Positions 8,708 to 18,697 of a DNA stretch of 34,380 bases are shown piece by piece. The notes below the pieces were generated by a model that was given only the letters and a program-made list of their open reading frames with translations, searched no databases and had not been told where the DNA came from. Positions within the stretch are counted from its first letter, which is position 1; every line of letters begins with the position of its first letter. The DNA comes from Pontibacter silvestris (GTDB lineage: Bacteria > Bacteroidota > Bacteroidia > Cytophagales > Hymenobacteraceae): assembly GCF_020907275.1 (NCBI RefSeq), contig NZ_JAJJWI010000035.1, positions 1 through 34,380 on the forward strand, read 5' to 3'. The position numbers were made by a program, and so were the translations under genes.

Positions 8708-10144
8708 TTATTGATAAATATATATTGGATCAAACAAGCTAGGAGTCGGGTTCGGACTGTTGTTATTTGAGTTAAGCTCATTCTGAGAATAAATGAATCT
8801 ACTAGGCAGGCGGTCTCCATTATTTGGCTGTAGCTTAACGCCATAGGCCTCACTGCGAGTACGTCGTTCATCGTTCCAACCAATGTGCTGACCATAAAAC
8901 GTAACATAGCGTTCTTGTAGAATTTCTCTTAACAGGGCATCCTCTGGAGATATGCCATCTGTGTTCTCAATACCACCCACCGCAAAGTCCTCGGCTACAT
9001 AAGGTTCATAGTTAAGTGTAGCGCTGTTTTGGTAAGTTGGATCAATATATCCTCCCATGTCCAAAAAATTACGATATGTGTTAAGATGACCTAATGCTAT
9101 GTCGAAACCTTTACCCGAACGCAAAGCTGCTTCTGCTAGAGTTAATATGTTTTCCTGATAAGTAACCATAGGGAAGTCCGCATCCATTGCAAAAAAACCT
9201 CTGGCTGAAGCAGTAGTAAGCGTATTTGGCTCAATTACGCCTGGTGCATTAACTCCATTTTCTAAATAGTAATATTTGAAACGAGCTGTTTCATCTGTCT
9301 TGGGGTTACCCCGATACATAGCGCTAGATGGATTTAGCAGTTCTGCATTATATGCCCCTTCAGCCGTTATACTGCCTGCTCTTACATCAGTTAACAAACT
9401 GTAGGTATGATTTTGATTGACGTTAGGAGTTGTACCATGTGGAGCATATAAGGAATTAGCATAGGCGCTGATACCTTTTTCAGCAGCTGCATAGGCAGCA
9501 TCGTATTGTTTGATATCCATGTAATAGCGAGCCTTCAGTGTATTGGCAACTTCAATCCACTTGATTGCATCACCACTAAAATGGATATCCTCGGCCCCTA
9601 CTGTTCCAACACCCGACTCTAAATCAGCAATGGCTTCATCCAGCCGTGCAATTAGCTTCGGATATAACTCCTGTTGATTTTCAAATATGGGATTATCTAC
9701 TAGCCCAGCCTCCTCATACGGAATATCTCCCCAAAGTTCAGTGGCTGTACCCAATGAGTTTACCTGAACAATCTTAGTTATGCCGGCCATTTTTCTGTTG
9801 CCCAGCGCCTCAGCTTTCTCAATAGCTATTATAGCATTTTTATTGGTACCTGTAAAAACATTATTCCAGTCATCATCAAAGTTACTAGCTGTAATTGAAT
9901 ATGTATACCAGGTTCCGTATTGTTGAAAAATGCCCGTTCCATATCCTGTCCAGATAAGGCTTAATCTGCTTGCCTGTCCTTCTTGTACTGCCACGTTAGC
10001 TATCTGAGTCCCTGTAAAAACGAAGTTAGCAGGAGCGTCAGTTGGATTATTAGGGTCTACATTTAAGTCATCTACAATCTTCTCACACGAGAGCAAGTGT
10101 AGGCTAACCAAAACTGCTACAACAGGTTTATATATTCTTTTCAT
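8708..10144 (-). CDS. susD: SusD/RagB-family outer-membrane lipoprotein
   Basis: The 478-residue protein begins with a lipoprotein signal (VSLHLLSC; Cys20 as the lipidation site, followed by EKIVDDLNVDPNNPT). The mature part has the SusD-like arrangement of helices, including LWGDIPYEEAG (around 160) that is typical of the SusD-like_2 branch, EIANTLKARYYMDI-like WIEVANTLKARYYMDIKQY, and a C-terminal ILQERYVTFYGQ. SusD proteins sit on the cell surface as a lid on SusC and capture the ligand. Unusually for the family's best-known members, the surrounding enzymes are amide-cleaving, so a peptide or amide ligand is expected rather than starch. It is 17 bp downstream of susC and surely co-transcribed. 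The symbol denotes the family only. Confidence 0.93.
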   Translation of the reverse strand: MKRIYKPVVAVLVSLHLLSCEKIVDDLNVDPNNPTDAPANFVFTGTQIANVAVQEGQASRLSLIWTGYGTGIFQQYGTWYTYSITASNFDDDWNNVFTGTNKNAIIAIEKAEALGNRKMAGITKIVQVNSLGTATELWGDIPYEEAGLVDNPIFENQQELYPKLIARLDEAIADLESGVGTVGAEDIHFSGDAIKWIEVANTLKARYYMDIKQYDAAYAAAEKGISAYANSLYAPHGTTPNVNQNHTYSLLTDVRAGSITAEGAYNAELLNPSSAMYRGNPKTDETARFKYYYLENGVNAPGVIEPNTLTTASARGFFAMDADFPMVTYQENILTLAEAALRSGKGFDIALGHLNTYRNFLDMGGYIDPTYQNSATLNYEPYVAEDFAVGGIENTDGISPEDALLREILQERYVTFYGQHIGWNDERRTRSEAYGVKLQPNNGDRLPSRFIYSQNELNSNNNSPNPTPSLFDPIYIYQ

Positions 10145-10161
10145 TTTTTTCTGAGCTGGAA

Positions 10162-13100
10162 TTAGTAATTGAACTTAATACTAAATAGTAATGATCTTGT
10201 GCTTGGGTTATTGAAGTAGTCTACACCACGTGCATTCCCAACACCGGAAACGTTTGTTTCAGGGTCAACACCCTCTATGTTTGTCCATAGGACAGGGTTA
10301 CGGAGCGTTACGGCAAAATTGATCCCCTGTAGCTTTGTCTTATTGCGGAAACCTTCCGAATTCAAGGTATAACCTAAGGTTATTTCCCGGATGCGTGTCC
10401 AGCTTCCGTCACTCACGAACTGTTCTGTCATCTGGCCAGAATGCCCCCCCAGCGTAGTATACCAGGACTGGTCTAGCAACACAGGACCAGCACCAAAATC
10501 AGCAATATTTCCGCGTACTGTGCTACCTGCAGGTATAATATTCCCGGCGTAGTTGTACATATCCTGGCTAAGAGTAACTTCATTGCCTACATCAGCATGT
10601 GTTCCAAAGTTCACCAACACTCCTCTGGTACCCTCATAAAAATCTCCGCCCTGCGAAGTCTCAAACAGTACATTCAGAGAGAAATCTTTATAAGAGGCAT
10701 TCGTACCAAAACCACCTCGCCAGTCCGGGTTTGGATCCCCGATGATGGTAAGTTCGGGAGAGAGTTGGGGAAAGCCATTTTCAGTTAGGTTTAGAGAACC
10801 ATCTTCATTGCGCAAAGCTGTTCCCCCGTAAAAAGATGACAATGCATAACCAACCCGTGCTACAGTAGCCAGAGCTCCACCGGTTAATACGATATTATCT
10901 GTACCTGCTAAATCCGTTACCCTGTTTTTATTACGGCTCCAGTTGGCAAAAACATTCCAGCTAAAGTCTTTCTTTTGCAACACATTGAAGTTAAGATCAA
11001 CTTCAAGACCTTTGTTTTCCATACTACCTGCATTCGTGTATCTGCTACTAAAACCGGAAGAACCTGCGACGGCAACGTTTAATAACAGATCTTCTATTTT
11101 ATTTTGATAGTAGGTTAGACTGGCAGAGAGCTTATCATTAAAAAAACGTAAATCTGTACCTATTTCCCATTCTGTTTTTCGCTCTGGTCTCAGGTTAGGA
11201 TCACCTTGTGAGGCGCTTTGGACATAAGCGCCGCCGTACCCTGTTCCACTTATCGGATTTGCATAAATACCGCTAAAGGAAGCATTAATATAAGGTGTTG
11301 TGTTCTGATAGGCATCTGGCTGTATACCAACCACCCCATAGGCCGTGCGCAATTTACCAAAAGAAAGAATACTACTATTGTTTAAGCCTGAAAGCTGGTT
11401 AAACTGCCAAGCCACATCTGCTGAAGGATAATAAAAAGTAGACTTTGATTCACTTCCGAAAGTTGATCCAGACTCACCTGCCGCCGCAACATTAACAAAC
11501 AACTGATCATAAAAGCCCAGATTGAGGCTGGAATACAATCGTGCCATTCGTCTGTGAGTTGTACTTGTATATGGATAGTTGTTTTCCCTGATAGAGTTAT
11601 CAAAATTTGCAGGGGCATCAGGTATAATAAAGTTGTTCATTACACCTCCCTGGTTATAGTATTTCCGATCATTTACGTTGAAACCTAAAATAAACGTGCT
11701 TGTCACGTTTGCTCCAAAATCTCTCATAACCCGGCCAATTACATCTCCGTTCAGCTCAGTTTCTCTAATTGTCCGTTCCTCAAACTGACCACGTCCAGAA
11801 TTTGAGGCATCCGAAACTGGGAAGTTAGTAATGCGCCTGTCTGTATAAGTATCAATACCGCCACGAGCTGTTATGTCAAACCAGTTTAGGGGGCTGATAA
11901 CTATTTCTGAATTTACAAGAAAACGATCAACTTCTGATGTATTGGTTTGCTCATTGATTACCCAAAGGGGATCATTATAACCTGGATTAGCTGAAGCACC
12001 TAATGGGTTTCTGTAAGCTCGTTGCCTATTAGGTATAGCGGAGGCAGTAGGAGAAGAAAAATAATCGCCTATCCATGAGCGACTATCAAAATCAGGAGCG
12101 GTACGGGTCATACCAATATATAAACCGGCTGCGTTGTCTCCTTTTTGTATCCGGTTAGAAGAGGTTCGCACATAATTTGCATTGGTGGTCGCTCTGATAA
12201 TTTCATTAAACTGCCTGGAGCTGTTGAAACGAACAGAAGTTCTTTTATAATCACTCTGTCCGGCAAAAATTCCTTTCTGACGTAAATCTCCTAGGCTCAT
12301 GTAGAAGTTACTTTTTTCATTGCCTCCACTTAAACTAAGATTGTTATCAAAGTAGGTACCTGTCCTGAAAACAGCATCTTCCCGTTCATCCACATAAGTC
12401 TCTCTTGAGTTTTTTTGAATGATTGGATAATAGACTTGACCATTATAGGCCTCGAATCGTGCTCCATTCATATTTACTTCATCTGCACCTCCAGAGCGAT
12501 CCGCAATTTTATCACCCCAGGAATAGGATGACGTTGGACTGTAAATACCATTAGAGCCTTGTCCATAGGACTCTTGCAAGGGGTGCAGCCTGTTTACTTG
12601 GTCAAATGAAGCCGTTGTACTATACGAAATATTAATTTTGCTGTCGTCTGCTCCTCTTTTAGTAGTAATAACAATTACGCCATTGGCTGCCCGGGAGCCC
12701 CATAAAGCAGCTGCTGAAGCCCCCTTCAACACCTGCATAGAGGCAATATCTTCCGGATTTATGTCATTTAAGCGGGATTGTTGGGCAACACCTCCCCTTG
12801 CATCACCAATAGTGTTATTACTCATGGGCACACCGTCTATAATTACCAAAGGTTGGTTTGAGCCAGTGATCGTGTTTTGTCCCCTGATTTGGATATTTGA
12901 TCCGGCACCTGGATCACCAGTAGAGCGATTGATTTGTACACCGGCCGCACGTCCAGCCAAGCCGTTTATCACTCCTGTTTCCCCAGAACGCGTTATATCT
13001 TCTGCTCTTACGGTGGCAGCCGTGGATCCAAGTTTATCTTTATCTTCTTTGAAGCCTAAAGCTGACACAACCACTTCCTGTAGTTGTTCCGCATCTGATG

Positions 13101-13389
13101 CCAAAGTCACATTGATAGTAGACTGGTTACCTATCACAACTTCTTTGGAAACCATACCTATAAAAGAAAAAATAAGTGTACCGCCTTGCTCAGGAACAGA
13201 AAGTTGATAATTACCTTCTATGTCTGTAATAGCACCTGTAGTAGTCCCTTTTAAACCGACACTAACTCCAGGAAGAGCTGCCCCATCATCCTGTGAGGTA
13301 ACTTTACCAGATACAGTAAGGCCTTGTGCTATAGCATAGCTACAATGCAGTAACCATACAAACACTACCAAAAGTAAATTTTTGTTCAT
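10162..13389 (-). CDS. susC: SusC/RagA-family TonB-dependent outer-membrane transporter
   Basis: The 1075-residue protein has a signal peptide (MNKNLLLVVFVWLLHCSYAIAQ), then a carboxypeptidase-regulatory-like domain (GLTVSGKVTSQDDGAALPGV through FSFIGMVSKEVVI, about 23-100), the SusC signature VVVSALG (about 105-111), a plug domain with LAGRAAGVQINRSTGDPGAG, IQIRGQNTI, PLVIIDGVPM and VLKGASAAALWGSRAANGVI, and a long 22-strand barrel ending in the aromatic SLLFSIKFNY. TonB/ExbBD energise import of ligands larger than porin size. No anti-sigma/ECF pair or hybrid two-component regulator is next to it, so control is by other means. The 429-bp AT-rich leader upstream contains palindromes that may be operators. 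The gene symbol marks family membership only. Confidence 0.96.
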   Translation of the reverse strand: MNKNLLLVVFVWLLHCSYAIAQGLTVSGKVTSQDDGAALPGVSVGLKGTTTGAITDIEGNYQLSVPEQGGTLIFSFIGMVSKEVVIGNQSTINVTLASDAEQLQEVVVSALGFKEDKDKLGSTAATVRAEDITRSGETGVINGLAGRAAGVQINRSTGDPGAGSNIQIRGQNTITGSNQPLVIIDGVPMSNNTIGDARGGVAQQSRLNDINPEDIASMQVLKGASAAALWGSRAANGVIVITTKRGADDSKINISYSTTASFDQVNRLHPLQESYGQGSNGIYSPTSSYSWGDKIADRSGGADEVNMNGARFEAYNGQVYYPIIQKNSRETYVDEREDAVFRTGTYFDNNLSLSGGNEKSNFYMSLGDLRQKGIFAGQSDYKRTSVRFNSSRQFNEIIRATTNANYVRTSSNRIQKGDNAAGLYIGMTRTAPDFDSRSWIGDYFSSPTASAIPNRQRAYRNPLGASANPGYNDPLWVINEQTNTSEVDRFLVNSEIVISPLNWFDITARGGIDTYTDRRITNFPVSDASNSGRGQFEERTIRETELNGDVIGRVMRDFGANVTSTFILGFNVNDRKYYNQGGVMNNFIIPDAPANFDNSIRENNYPYTSTTHRRMARLYSSLNLGFYDQLFVNVAAAGESGSTFGSESKSTFYYPSADVAWQFNQLSGLNNSSILSFGKLRTAYGVVGIQPDAYQNTTPYINASFSGIYANPISGTGYGGAYVQSASQGDPNLRPERKTEWEIGTDLRFFNDKLSASLTYYQNKIEDLLLNVAVAGSSGFSSRYTNAGSMENKGLEVDLNFNVLQKKDFSWNVFANWSRNKNRVTDLAGTDNIVLTGGALATVARVGYALSSFYGGTALRNEDGSLNLTENGFPQLSPELTIIGDPNPDWRGGFGTNASYKDFSLNVLFETSQGGDFYEGTRGVLVNFGTHADVGNEVTLSQDMYNYAGNIIPAGSTVRGNIADFGAGPVLLDQSWYTTLGGHSGQMTEQFVSDGSWTRIREITLGYTLNSEGFRNKTKLQGINFAVTLRNPVLWTNIEGVDPETNVSGVGNARGVDYFNNPSTRSLLFSIKFNY

Positions 13390-13818
13390 GATAAACTTTG
13401 TATTAAAGGTGAAAGTGGTTAGATAAAATACAGACAGAGGAATTCCAGCTTATTACTGTTTCAATAGCAAAAGCTCCTATTTGTTATATAATATTTAATA
13501 TTATAATAATAAATATTATATCATTACAAAACAATAATTTTTGCCAAATTTTAATTTTAATACCTATAATAATATATAATTAAACATGTAACTAACCTAT
13601 CAGTATCAATAACAAAAACCACATATTAATATGTAAAAATCATTAATATGTAATAGTACAATAAATACTAGAGAGTATTAAGTTTAAGAGCAAAATCAAC
13701 ATGACAAAGGAAAAAAGGTTAGTTGCAACCATTTTATGCTAATCTGATGCACGTTAAACATTAAGTTTAAGAGAAAGCTTTGCTCTTAAACCAGACAATA
13801 CTATTGTTAACTTACACG
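13390..13818. promoter_or_regulatory. AT-rich susC leader with palindromes and direct repeats
   Basis: This 429-bp gap between the serine hydrolase stop and susC is extremely A/T-rich at 13480-13680. It contains a perfect 14-bp palindrome (ACATATTAATATGT, 13621-13634), a near repeat of it (CATTAATATGTAA from 13641), and a 14-bp direct repeat ATTAAGTTTAAGAG at 13677-13690 and 13760-13773. No clear Bacteroidetes TAnnTTTG box was found in the susC direction, so the start of transcription is not placed. Confidence 0.45.
13765..13791 (-). terminator. 9-bp inverted repeat downstream of the serine hydrolase gene
   Basis: GTTTAAGAG (13765-13773) pairs with CTCTTAAAC (13783-13791) across a 9-nt loop that is itself partly self-complementary (AAAGCTTT). 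The position, 28 bp after the serine hydrolase stop on the minus strand, fits a terminator between the hydrolase pair and susC. There is no strong T-tract, and half of it is repeated at 13677, so an operator role is also possible. Confidence 0.4.
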
Positions 13819-15009
13819 CTATTTCCGACTGGCCTTTAGGCCAGCCTCTGCTAAAAACATTTCAGCTAATGCCAACGCATATTCCGTCACGTTAGAAACA
13901 TATGTATTAAATTGAACAGCGACTACCACTTGCTCATCAGGAAAATTCATAAGAAAAGAATTTGTGCCTTTTACCGATCCGCTGTGCCCGTACCAGGTTC
14001 GACCTAAGTTATCCTGTCCACTCCACCATATAAGCCCTTGGCCAAGCGGCTCTTTCTGCTCAGTAGGATTGAATGCTTTCTTGTTCTTGTCAAACTGAGG
14101 CTCGTACATCTTTGCAAGCGATTTTGGCTTTAATAGTATCCCCTTGTTCAGAGCTAAGGCTAACTTCACCATGTCTTCCGGAGTGGAAATAATGCCCCCA
14201 CTAGCATACTTATAGCTTACATCTTCGTAAGGGGCATTTACCAAAACACCTTTGCTGTCCCTTACATATCCTTTACCTCTTCTAGGAATTATCCTGGCTG
14301 GCACATCAAAGCAGGTAGTAAGCATGCCAGCAGGAAGCCACACATTTTTCCTCATATAATCTTCAAACCCCAAGCCGCTTACCTGTTCCACTATACCATG
14401 CATTAAGGCACTGGAGAAAGAAGAGTATGAATAATAGGCACCGGGATCGAACAGGAGCGAGTCGTCACGAAAAATAGTAGTAGATTCTTCATAGTTGTCG
14501 TAATGCCTCATACGCTTGGCATTATGATTCTCTTGGTCCTTCTTTGTGTAGTGCCTCATTCCGGATGTGTGGGTCAGGATCTGGTTGATTGTAATAGGCT
14601 TTTGCTTCCTTGGCATGTATGGCAGGTATTTCTGAACCTCATCATCCAGGTTAATCATCCCCTTCTCAACCAGTTGCAGGATAGCTACTACTGCATAGGC
14701 TTTGGAAATGGATCCAATATTGTGAATGGTCTTTCCGTCCTGCGGAACTTGATTATCTAAATCTGCATAACCAACTCCTCCCGAATAGACTATTCTTCCA
14801 TTTACTGCCACTGCCGCTGAAACACCGGGAGCTCCAGTTTCCTCAGCTATTCTTTGCAGATAATTCTTTACATACCCCTGATCTGGAGCTAGTTCTCCTG
14901 TAAAAAGTGGCACACCCTGTCCTACAGCTGTACTCTCTAAGAGTGACAGTGAATAGAAACACGACAAGATCAGACAAAGTCTTTTTGTATAAATAGCAAA
15001 ATAGCGCAT
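13819..15009 (-). CDS. Serine hydrolase of the beta-lactamase class C / DD-peptidase fold, exported
   Basis: The 396-residue protein has an N-terminal hydrophobic signal (LCLILSCFYSLSLLESTAVGQ). Active-site elements of peptidase family S12 are present: GSISK with Ser100 and Lys103 (SxxK), the family marker ILTHTSGM (145-151), the second motif around Tyr195 (YYSYSSFSS, where class C enzymes have YSN) and the third motif GHSGSVKG near 340. Family members include AmpC lactamases, D-aminopeptidases, esterases and D-Ala-D-Ala peptidases. The YSS in place of YSN argues against a dedicated lactamase. Next to a penicillin-type acylase it could still act on beta-lactam-like or D-amino-acid substrates. 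It is 112 bp downstream of the S9-type gene and probably shares its promoter. Confidence 0.87.
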   Translation of the reverse strand: MRYFAIYTKRLCLILSCFYSLSLLESTAVGQGVPLFTGELAPDQGYVKNYLQRIAEETGAPGVSAAVAVNGRIVYSGGVGYADLDNQVPQDGKTIHNIGSISKAYAVVAILQLVEKGMINLDDEVQKYLPYMPRKQKPITINQILTHTSGMRHYTKKDQENHNAKRMRHYDNYEESTTIFRDDSLLFDPGAYYSYSSFSSALMHGIVEQVSGLGFEDYMRKNVWLPAGMLTTCFDVPARIIPRRGKGYVRDSKGVLVNAPYEDVSYKYASGGIISTPEDMVKLALALNKGILLKPKSLAKMYEPQFDKNKKAFNPTEQKEPLGQGLIWWSGQDNLGRTWYGHSGSVKGTNSFLMNFPDEQVVVAVQFNTYVSNVTEYALALAEMFLAEAGLKASRK

Positions 15010-15121
15010 ATAGCTCGGTATAAGAAATGGGATCTGTCAGATTATTGAAAAAATACGAAGCCTTGCGAGCTTTCCGGCATATCTAACTTCATATTCCATA
15101 CGCCGCTCCCGCTTTAAATCC

Positions 15122-16213
15122 TTAAAATCTATAGCCTGCTTTCTTTAAATCCCGATAAGACTTAAAAGCATTACCTGGCTTTAGGTAACTTGCTAAATAC
15201 TTGTATACTTCTAACCTAATTTCTTTCGCTCTTTTAGTATCAATGCGATTAAAGGTGTGGCCACCCGGAATATCTTCATATATTACATAGTCAAACTTCT
15301 TATCTTCTGCCTTTAATGCCTGTATCAGATGCTCTACCTCAAGTACATTCACATCTTCATCATTGGTATTGGTGTGAATGAGCAGCGGTGTCTGTAACTT
15401 TGCTGCGTTCCAGGCCGGAGATCGCTTTCTATACTCTTGCACATTCTCGAAGGCATCTTTCCCGATATGATAGTCAGCAGAATATGCATCTCTATAGCCC
15501 TGCGTTTTATATCCCATCCTGGCTACTAAGTCACTAACAGGCACTCCGGCATAGGCAACACGGTAGTCTTTCGGATGTTCGAAAATATTTATCAAGGTAA
15601 TCATCCCGCCATGGCTCCAACCTAGAATTCCCACACGGTTTCCATCTATAAACTCATAGTTCTCCAGCATGTAGTCTCTGCTTGCTTTTACATCTTCGTT
15701 CTCTAACCCACCATAGTCAATCTGCTCATAGAACCCTCTCCCATATCCGGTACTACCTCTATATTCAGGCGCAACTATAATATATTCTTGCGCTACCAGC
15801 TCCCGGATAATGTGGGCATAGAAAGTATTGAAATTTGAGTGTACTCCCCCATGAGGAAGCACTAATAAAGGGTACTTCTTGTTGGTATCTATATTTTTGG
15901 GGATAAACACATAAGAACTAAAGCGAACCGGATTGTTGGCTCCCTGCCCGGTAGGATTCTTTACCACTCTGGGAGGCGGCCCGGTCATGTTTACCTTATC
16001 GACATAAGCAACATCGCCTATTTTATGATACCAGGCAATATCATCAATGGCCTTATTGAGTTGGTCAAAATTATAGCGCAAGCCTGCTAATTGCCTGCTT
16101 AAAGACGATATCTCTTTCTGTAGTTCCTCAGTACTTTGAGCAACTATAGAGTAAGGCAATAAAGAAAACGCTAGTAAACTAAACAGAATAGAGTAAAAGT
16201 TTTTACACTTCAT
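15122..16213 (-). CDS. Short S9-type alpha/beta hydrolase (prolyl-oligopeptidase catalytic domain only), exported
   Basis: The 363-residue protein has a signal peptide (FYSILFSLLAFSLLPYSIVAQ), then a probable coiled coil (TEELQKEISSLSRQLAGL, about 28-46), then an S9 catalytic domain. The triad is visible: nucleophile elbow GWSHGG with Ser200, Asp285 in NTNDEDV, and His319 in GGHTFNR. The oxyanion region PHGGVHSN (120-127) and APEYRGSTGYG fit dipeptidyl-peptidase/acylaminoacyl-peptidase relatives. The usual N-terminal beta-propeller (about 350 residues) is absent, so substrate size exclusion must work differently. It is the first gene of the minus-strand arm and starts at the large divergent intergenic region. 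Confidence 0.88.
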   Translation of the reverse strand: MKCKNFYSILFSLLAFSLLPYSIVAQSTEELQKEISSLSRQLAGLRYNFDQLNKAIDDIAWYHKIGDVAYVDKVNMTGPPPRVVKNPTGQGANNPVRFSSYVFIPKNIDTNKKYPLLVLPHGGVHSNFNTFYAHIIRELVAQEYIIVAPEYRGSTGYGRGFYEQIDYGGLENEDVKASRDYMLENYEFIDGNRVGILGWSHGGMITLINIFEHPKDYRVAYAGVPVSDLVARMGYKTQGYRDAYSADYHIGKDAFENVQEYRKRSPAWNAAKLQTPLLIHTNTNDEDVNVLEVEHLIQALKAEDKKFDYVIYEDIPGGHTFNRIDTKRAKEIRLEVYKYLASYLKPGNAFKSYRDLKKAGYRF

Positions 16214-17282
16214 AGGAGTTAAAAGACTTTGAGTTGATAAAAAAATCTATAACTAGAAATTAAATCTCCCTCTGAAGGGTAAAGGATGTAAGCTTACCTT
16301 ATCACATTTTGCTAAGCATCTTAAGTAAGCTGTTTTGCTCTTTCTATCCTTATTCTTCAGGAAATCAGGTTAAATTCAGCAACTTGGTTTCGGCACGACT
16401 AAGTAAGCCGTTCAGTCAGCATCTAATATTTTCTTATTGAAAGAAAACCTAAAGATGCTATTATTCCAAAACCATGAATTTCTATATTTATAAATAATCT
16501 CACCTGCTTTTGAACAAGGAGTTATCAAAGTCAATCTGGGTATTAAATGAATACTGCTTTCATTGTGCAGGTATGTACATGTTCTGCAAAAGCACTTAGA
16601 GCTTTACCCATATGGGGTATCACAAACCACACTACTTCCCATGTTCAAAGGCTACTATTGTCTTATGAAGTAAATAGTCGATGTCTCTCTAAAAGCATTG
16701 TTATGCCTTTACATTATTAATGTAAAAATAATTATGACTTTCAATGCAACAATGTTAAAATTTAATAAATTATGATGCAAATTTTTAAATAAAATAATCA
16801 AGTATAACATACTTGTATAGCCTTATTTCTGTAACTTCTTAAAGCTGTTATGATATATTGAAGAGCATTTTTGAGATAAATAACTTTAACACAAGATTAA
16901 ATTCAGATTCATTTCATTTCAAAACACATCTCTTTACAGCAAAAAAATAAAAAAACAGCATTAATATTTCCATTTTAATAATAAATTATTAATTTAGTCA
17001 TCAATTTATTTTTTAGTTGTTTTAAACTAGCCAAAATTCTGGTTGACCTGGAGTTTTAACAAAGCCCCTCTTATGCTGTGAGCATATCATTGAGCATGCT
17101 TTTATATAAGGGCCCCAAGTCATTTACTTTATTCCCTGAGCCCAACTTAGCATTAACCGTACTGTTGTGGGTGCAAAGGCGTTAATATCCTTTTATAGTA
17201 GCTTTAAATATAAACTTTTGCCTCTTTTACCAAAGAGAAAAACCAGGGTAAAAGATGTATCAACTTAAATTGTTTTTGATAT
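16214..17282. promoter_or_regulatory. Divergent AT-rich control region between the two enzyme arms
   Basis: No gene is visible in these 1069 bp. Both arms of the locus are transcribed away from it. Operator-like symmetric sites are CAAGTAT-AAC-ATACTTG (16799-16815), TTAATAAT-AA-ATTATTAA (16975-16992), TATGCT-GTG-AGCATA (17072-17086) and the 8-bp palindrome AGCATGCT (17093-17100). The stretch 16680-17030 is very A/T-rich with A and T runs, compatible with bent promoter DNA. No precise promoter could be fixed, and no regulator gene is encoded in the locus itself. Confidence 0.45.
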
Positions 17283-18599
17283 ATGGCTGTTTTAAGCAAA
17301 GAAGCATCACAGGTTATCTTGAATAAAGCCTTGCAGCTTTCTAAAGCTGATGAGTGTGAAGTAACATTAAGTGGTTCTATAGAGGGCAATATTCGATCTG
17401 CAGGAAACTCTGTTTCAACGGCCGGTGAAAAAGATAAAACAACTCTAAGTGTAAGCGCTACTTTTGGAAAAAAAACAGGCTTTACTACTACAAACGAGTT
17501 TAACGATACGGCACTGGAAAGAGTAATGTCCAGAGCTGAGGAGTTGGCAAAGCTGTCTCCGGAGAACCCTGAGTATATGCCTCTACTAGGCCCTCAAACA
17601 TACCAAGAGGCTATCACTTTTAATCCTACCACGGCAGCTGTTTCTTCGGCAGATCGCGCTGAAGCAGTAGCTAAAAGCATAAGTATAACGAAAGCTGCTA
17701 ATCTGGAAGCCGCAGGGTTTCTAAACAATACAACAAGCTTTGTAGCTATACAAAATTCTAAGGGCCTTTTTGCTTACTATAAAGAAACAGACGTTTCATT
17801 TTCAGTAACTGTCAGAAACCAGGAAGGAACCGGGTCAGGACATATAAGCCAAAGTTTTCATGACTTTTCTAGACTGGATACGGCAGCTCAAACCAAAATC
17901 GCAGCACATAAGGCCGTCTCTTCTGCTGGTGCCCAGGCTATTGAGCCAGGAAAATACACTGTTATTCTGGAGCCATTGGCAGCGAGTGGTTTACTAAGGT
18001 TTCTGATGAATGGCTTTGATGCTCGTAATGCTGATGAAGGACGAAGCTTTATGAGTAAAAAGGGAGGAAGCACACGGCTTGGTGAACAACTCTTTCATGA
18101 AAAGGTAACTATTTACTCTGATCCGCTACATCCGGAACTACCCTCACCTACCTGGAACAATGAGGGATTGCCCTTAGATAAAAACATATGGGTAAAGAAT
18201 GGTGTGGTCCAAAGCTTGAGTTATTCTCGGTATTGGGCTGATAAAAAAGGAGTTAAACCAAAACCTGCTGCTACTGCAATTATTATGGAAGGTGGAGAAG
18301 GTTCTGTAGAAGACCTCATTAAAGAAACAGAAAAAGGAGTCTTAGTAACCCGCTTCTGGTATACCAGGATGGTTGACCCACAAACCTTAACGCTTACCGG
18401 ATTAACCCGTGACGGTACTTTTTACATTGAAAACGGCAGGATTAAATTTCCTATTAAAAATTTTCGCTTCAACGAAAGTCCTATCATCATGCTAAATAAC
18501 CTTGAAATGCTAGGAAAGCCTGTCCGAAGTGGTAACATGATTATCCCTCCCATGAAGATTCGAGACTTTACGTTTACTTCTCTTTCTGATGCAGTTTAA
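17283..18599 (+). CDS. tldE: TldE/PmbA-family metalloprotease partner subunit
   Basis: The 438-residue product matches the TldE (PmbA) pattern: an N-terminal EASQVILNKALQLSKADECEVTLSG segment, a middle IEPGKYTVILEPLAASGLLRFL, and the C-terminal NFRFNESPIIMLNNLEMLGKP. It lacks the HExxxH zinc motif, as expected for TldE, which has no metal and forms a heterodimer with the catalytic TldD. Together they degrade unfolded peptides and trim leader peptides of modified peptides such as microcin B17. No signal peptide is visible, although the likely partner TldD has a Tat signal. The start ATG at 17283 is followed by a natural family N-terminus. It is the first gene of the plus-strand arm. Confidence 0.88.
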   Translation: MAVLSKEASQVILNKALQLSKADECEVTLSGSIEGNIRSAGNSVSTAGEKDKTTLSVSATFGKKTGFTTTNEFNDTALERVMSRAEELAKLSPENPEYMPLLGPQTYQEAITFNPTTAAVSSADRAEAVAKSISITKAANLEAAGFLNNTTSFVAIQNSKGLFAYYKETDVSFSVTVRNQEGTGSGHISQSFHDFSRLDTAAQTKIAAHKAVSSAGAQAIEPGKYTVILEPLAASGLLRFLMNGFDARNADEGRSFMSKKGGSTRLGEQLFHEKVTIYSDPLHPELPSPTWNNEGLPLDKNIWVKNGVVQSLSYSRYWADKKGVKPKPAATAIIMEGGEGSVEDLIKETEKGVLVTRFWYTRMVDPQTLTLTGLTRDGTFYIENGRIKFPIKNFRFNESPIIMLNNLEMLGKPVRSGNMIIPPMKIRDFTFTSLSDAV

Positions 18600-18697
18600 C
18601 CAATCAGGTATTCATAGTATTTGGCAGCTTTAAGCATTCCTATGCAAGTGATGAGCTGTAGCATCTTCAAAATTTTACCTAACCTACAAACCATATT

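Noticed and set aside
12638..13207. 189-residue open frame opposite susC
   Set aside because: It lies antisense within the conserved SusC plug region, starts without a leader and has no family signature; the SusC reading explains the sequence fully.
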